From: Glandiceps talaboti
Lineage: Eukaryota > Hemichordata > Enteropneusta > Spengelidae
Direction: 5' to 3'
NCBI RefSeq assembly: GCF_964340395.1
Contig: NC_135567.1
Location: 12,848,925-12,912,924, forward strand
Length of the DNA: 64,000 bases
The notes below the pieces were generated by a model. It saw only the letters and a program-made list of their open reading frames with translations. It was not told the origin of the DNA and searched no databases. Positions within the stretch are counted from its first letter, which is position 1, and each line of letters opens with the position of its first letter. This document shows positions 61,470 to 64,000 of the stretch, one piece after another. The position numbers were made by a program, and so were the translations under genes.

Positions 61470-61757
61470 TTAAGAATATATCTGCAAGACTAAGTGACTG
61501 TAATAACAAGAGAAGTCGGCAAAGACGATTTTCTTGACGTTTGTACAATACATATACCCTGAACAACTAGGTATCGTCCAACCTTTCCCAGTACAATATG
61601 CAAATTGAAGGGGTCCGGTGCTCTTTTTTGTCGCTGGCGTTGGTTGAGTGGTCGTTATTGGCTCAACTGTAAGTCCAGTGCCTAATGTTAGATGTGCCGT
61701 TGGTCCAGCAGTGGTTGATTTTTGTTTTTCTGTTTTTTCCATTGGTTGATGTTGCAT
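61470..61757 (-). pseudogene. Antisense Ser/Thr-rich plus chitin-binding-like frame inside the linker intron
   Basis: On the minus strand a 95-codon frame codes a Thr/Pro-rich part (S-T-T-A-G-P-T, V-E-P-I-T-T-T-Q-P-T-P). A cysteine pattern follows, Y-C-T-G-K-G-W-T-I-P-S-C-S-G-Y-M-Y-C, resembling the first half of a peritrophin-A (CBM14) chitin-binding domain. The second half is missing and no convincing splice donor is seen. The same segment is present in other ~1.53 kb introns: open near 52430-52580, 55480-55640 and 63130-63280, but broken by stops near 49360-49500, 50890-51050 and 53940-54110. It is most likely a fossil exon carried in reverse within the unit. Confidence 0.35.
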
Positions 61758-62378
61758 TTGTTTATGTTTTCTGTGTTGTTGGAGCGTTATTTAGTTTCGA
61801 CTGAGTTGCTTTCCCGGTATAAAATAAAATAAAAAGGACAAAATCTATAATAATATTGTGTGTAGATTTAAAAAAAAAATCACGTCTTTAACCAACTGAA
61901 AAAACAGCATGTTTTAAAAGGTAATCAGACGATACCATTAATATGAATTTCTGTAAGAAAGAAGAAAGGCACATGATTGAATCAATTCCCAACTATTTAT
62001 TTTTAATTCATCATGTATATAACACTGAATATTTTATAATTAAATGTGCAGTTTCAAAACCGACATTTCAACATACATAATTGCAACATGTATTTAAATT
62101 ATAGTGGAGATACAAGTTTGAGATTAGAAAGAAATACTACACGACTATATTTGTGCAATAGGATATAGGTCCTGCTGAATGTTCAACATTTGTTCTATTA
62201 AGTTGGATATTAATTTTAACTACTCTAAAACTAACATTCACGTCACATTTAAATTGACGTTTCATCAGGAAGTAATTGATACGTTGCCCTGATCACAAGA
62301 ATAACACGTTTAGTTTAATGTAATACCATCGACAGCAGCTTCATTTCTTCATTTTGTTATGTTCTCTTGTCTTTGTAG

Positions 62379-62438
62379 GGAACACACCAACGCCAACACC
62401 AACGCCAACGCCAACACCAACCCCAACACCAACCGGAG
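62379..62438 (+). CDS. Asn-Thr-Pro linker exon N8
   Basis: A 60 bp phase 1-1 exon, 1531 bp after N7. Confidence 0.75.
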
Positions 62439-63911
62439 GTAAGTTTGACAGGAGGATTGTTTCCACAACATTTGTAACGATATCATAATGGGTAATGTCT
62501 TTTTGTTATTAGTCCCCAATGGTGAAGCAGGAGGGAGGGGGGTAGCATGTTGGGTCCTGTGTGTCCGTTCGTCCGTCAATCCATCCATCAATCTCCAACT
62601 CTATCTCAAAAAAGCACAGGCCAATTTCAACCAAACTTTCAGTAAAAATCATACGCACATCAATTGTTGTTTGATATATGCAAATTTGACCAAATGGCGG
62701 CCATATTTGTAGTTGAAAATCGATATTTACTGCTTAATTCATCAACTGTAACAAAGACACTCCATTCGAAAGGTTGTAAGCATATGTACCTACATTTAAT
62801 GGCTGAATTCAAACAACACTGGTAATAATGGTAGTGACAGGGGTCAGCATAAGTCATACCCGTCCCAAAGAAAACTAATCCAATATTACATAATTGCGTC
62901 AGCTGTCACCAGTGTGTAAAATATAAGGAAGGAGAGACAGGACACAAACCGAGAAAACCAATGATCCACTATATACGCTGATTATTAGTTTGAAAATTCG
63001 TTAAGAATATATCTGCAAGACTAAGTGACTGTAATAACAAGAGAAGTCGGCAAAGACGATTTTCTTGACGTTTGTACAATACATATACCCTGAACAACTA
63101 GGTATCGTCCAACCTTTCCCAGTACAATATGCAAATTGAAGGGGTCCAGTGGTCTTTTTTGTCTCTGGCGTTGGTTGAGTGGCTGTTATTGGCTCAACTG
63201 TAAGTCCAGTGCCTAATGTTAGATGTGCCGTTGGTCCAGCAGTGGTTGATTTTGGTTTTTCTGTTGTTCCATTGGTTGATGATGAGCAATTTCTTCATGT
63301 TTCCTGTGTTGTTGGAACATTATTTTGTTTCGACTGTGTAGCTTTCCCGGTATAAAAAAAAATAAAAAGGACAAGTCTATAATAATATTGTGTGTAGATT
63401 AAAAAAAACAAAAAAACACGTCTTTACCCAACTGAAAAAACAACATTTTTTAAAAGGTAATCAGACGATACCATTAATATGAATTTCTGTAAGAAAGAAG
63501 AAAGGCACATGATTGAATCAATTCCCAACTATTTATTTTTAATTCATCATGTATATAACACTGAATATTTTATAATTAAATGTGCAGTTTCAAAACCGAC
63601 ATTTCAACATACATAATTGCAACATGTATTTAAATTATAGTGGAGATACAAGTTTGAGATTAGAAAGAGATACTACACGACTATATCTGTGCAATAGGAT
63701 ATAGGTCCTGATGAATGTTCAACATTTGTTCTATTAAGTTGGATATTAAGCTTAACTACTCTAAAACTGACATTCACACATTTAAATTGACGTTTCATCA
63801 GGAAGTAATTGATACGTTTCCCTGATCACAAGAATAACACGTTTAGTTTAATGTAATACCATCGACAGCAGCTTCATTTCTTCATTTTGTTATGTTCTCT
63901 TGTCTTTGTAG

Positions 63912-63959
63912 GGAACACACCAACGCCAACACCAACATCAACCCCAACACCAACCGGAG
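63912..63959 (+). CDS. Asn-Thr-Pro linker exon N9
   Basis: A 48 bp phase 1-1 exon with the same T-S-T-P variant as N6. The array continues beyond the window. Confidence 0.75.
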
Positions 63960-64000
63960 GTAAGTTTGACAGGAGGATTTTTTTCACAACATTTGTAACG

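Larger units (their letters stand above)
59860..64000 (+). repeat. Linker-exon array 2: at least three ~1.53 kb units
   Basis: Spacings of 1531 and 1533 bp continue the pattern of array 1. The array is cut by the window end. Confidence 0.9.

Noticed and set aside
48578-62591. Repeated minus-strand frame over the Asn-Thr-Pro exons (M-M-D-G-L-T-D-E-R-T-H onward)
   Set aside because: It reads the reverse of the GTCCGTTCGTCCGTCAATCC simple tract and of the short exon. The strong splice sites lie on the plus strand.

Overview
The window looks like AT-rich nuclear DNA from a marine invertebrate metazoan. The reasons are spliced modular exons with GT/AG borders, hyalin-repeat (HYR) modules, an invertebrate-type lysozyme, long microsatellites, and LINE, Penelope-like and DIRS-like retroelements. 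I see no bacterial operon, rRNA or tRNA. A mollusc, another lophotrochozoan or an ambulacrarian would all fit; the sequence alone does not settle the phylum.

The backbone appears to be one very large plus-strand gene, or a cluster of closely related genes, built from symmetric phase 1-1 exons and open at both window ends. Bases 1-23080 hold sixteen tandem copies of a ~1441 bp unit, each with one 243 bp exon coding one 81-residue HYR module (type A); the introns are almost as similar as the exons. At ~23077 the array breaks into a truncated HYR exon, followed by five type B HYR exons (23490-30878), the first four on a 547 bp period. Between type B copies 3 and 4 an intact 4.9 kb LINE sits in the intron in antisense orientation with a 7 bp target-site duplication. 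Its ORF1 carries a 2A ribosome-skipping motif. Its ORF2 lies in the same frame behind a single UAG and has no AUG before the endonuclease domain.

Bases 30.9-44.6 kb are a graveyard of mobile elements: LINE fragments, a 3' Penelope-like fragment with a GIY-YIG endonuclease and a possible hammerhead ribozyme, DIRS-like remnants, foldbacks and microsatellites. One candidate Cys-bearing exon lies within it.

From 45 kb to the end the same phase 1-1 pattern returns: two Thr/Pro-rich linker exons (45044, 46678), six short Asn-Thr-Pro linker exons on a ~1.53 kb period (48608-56301), an i-type lysozyme (destabilase) exon at 58293-58691 whose catalytic Glu appears replaced by Ala, and three more Asn-Thr-Pro exons (60848-63959). 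If the modules are spliced together the product would be a secreted or surface protein with a long HYR stalk, mucin-like linkers and a probably non-catalytic lysozyme domain. That joining is inferred from matching phase, strand and shared intron ancestry; no transcript is available here.
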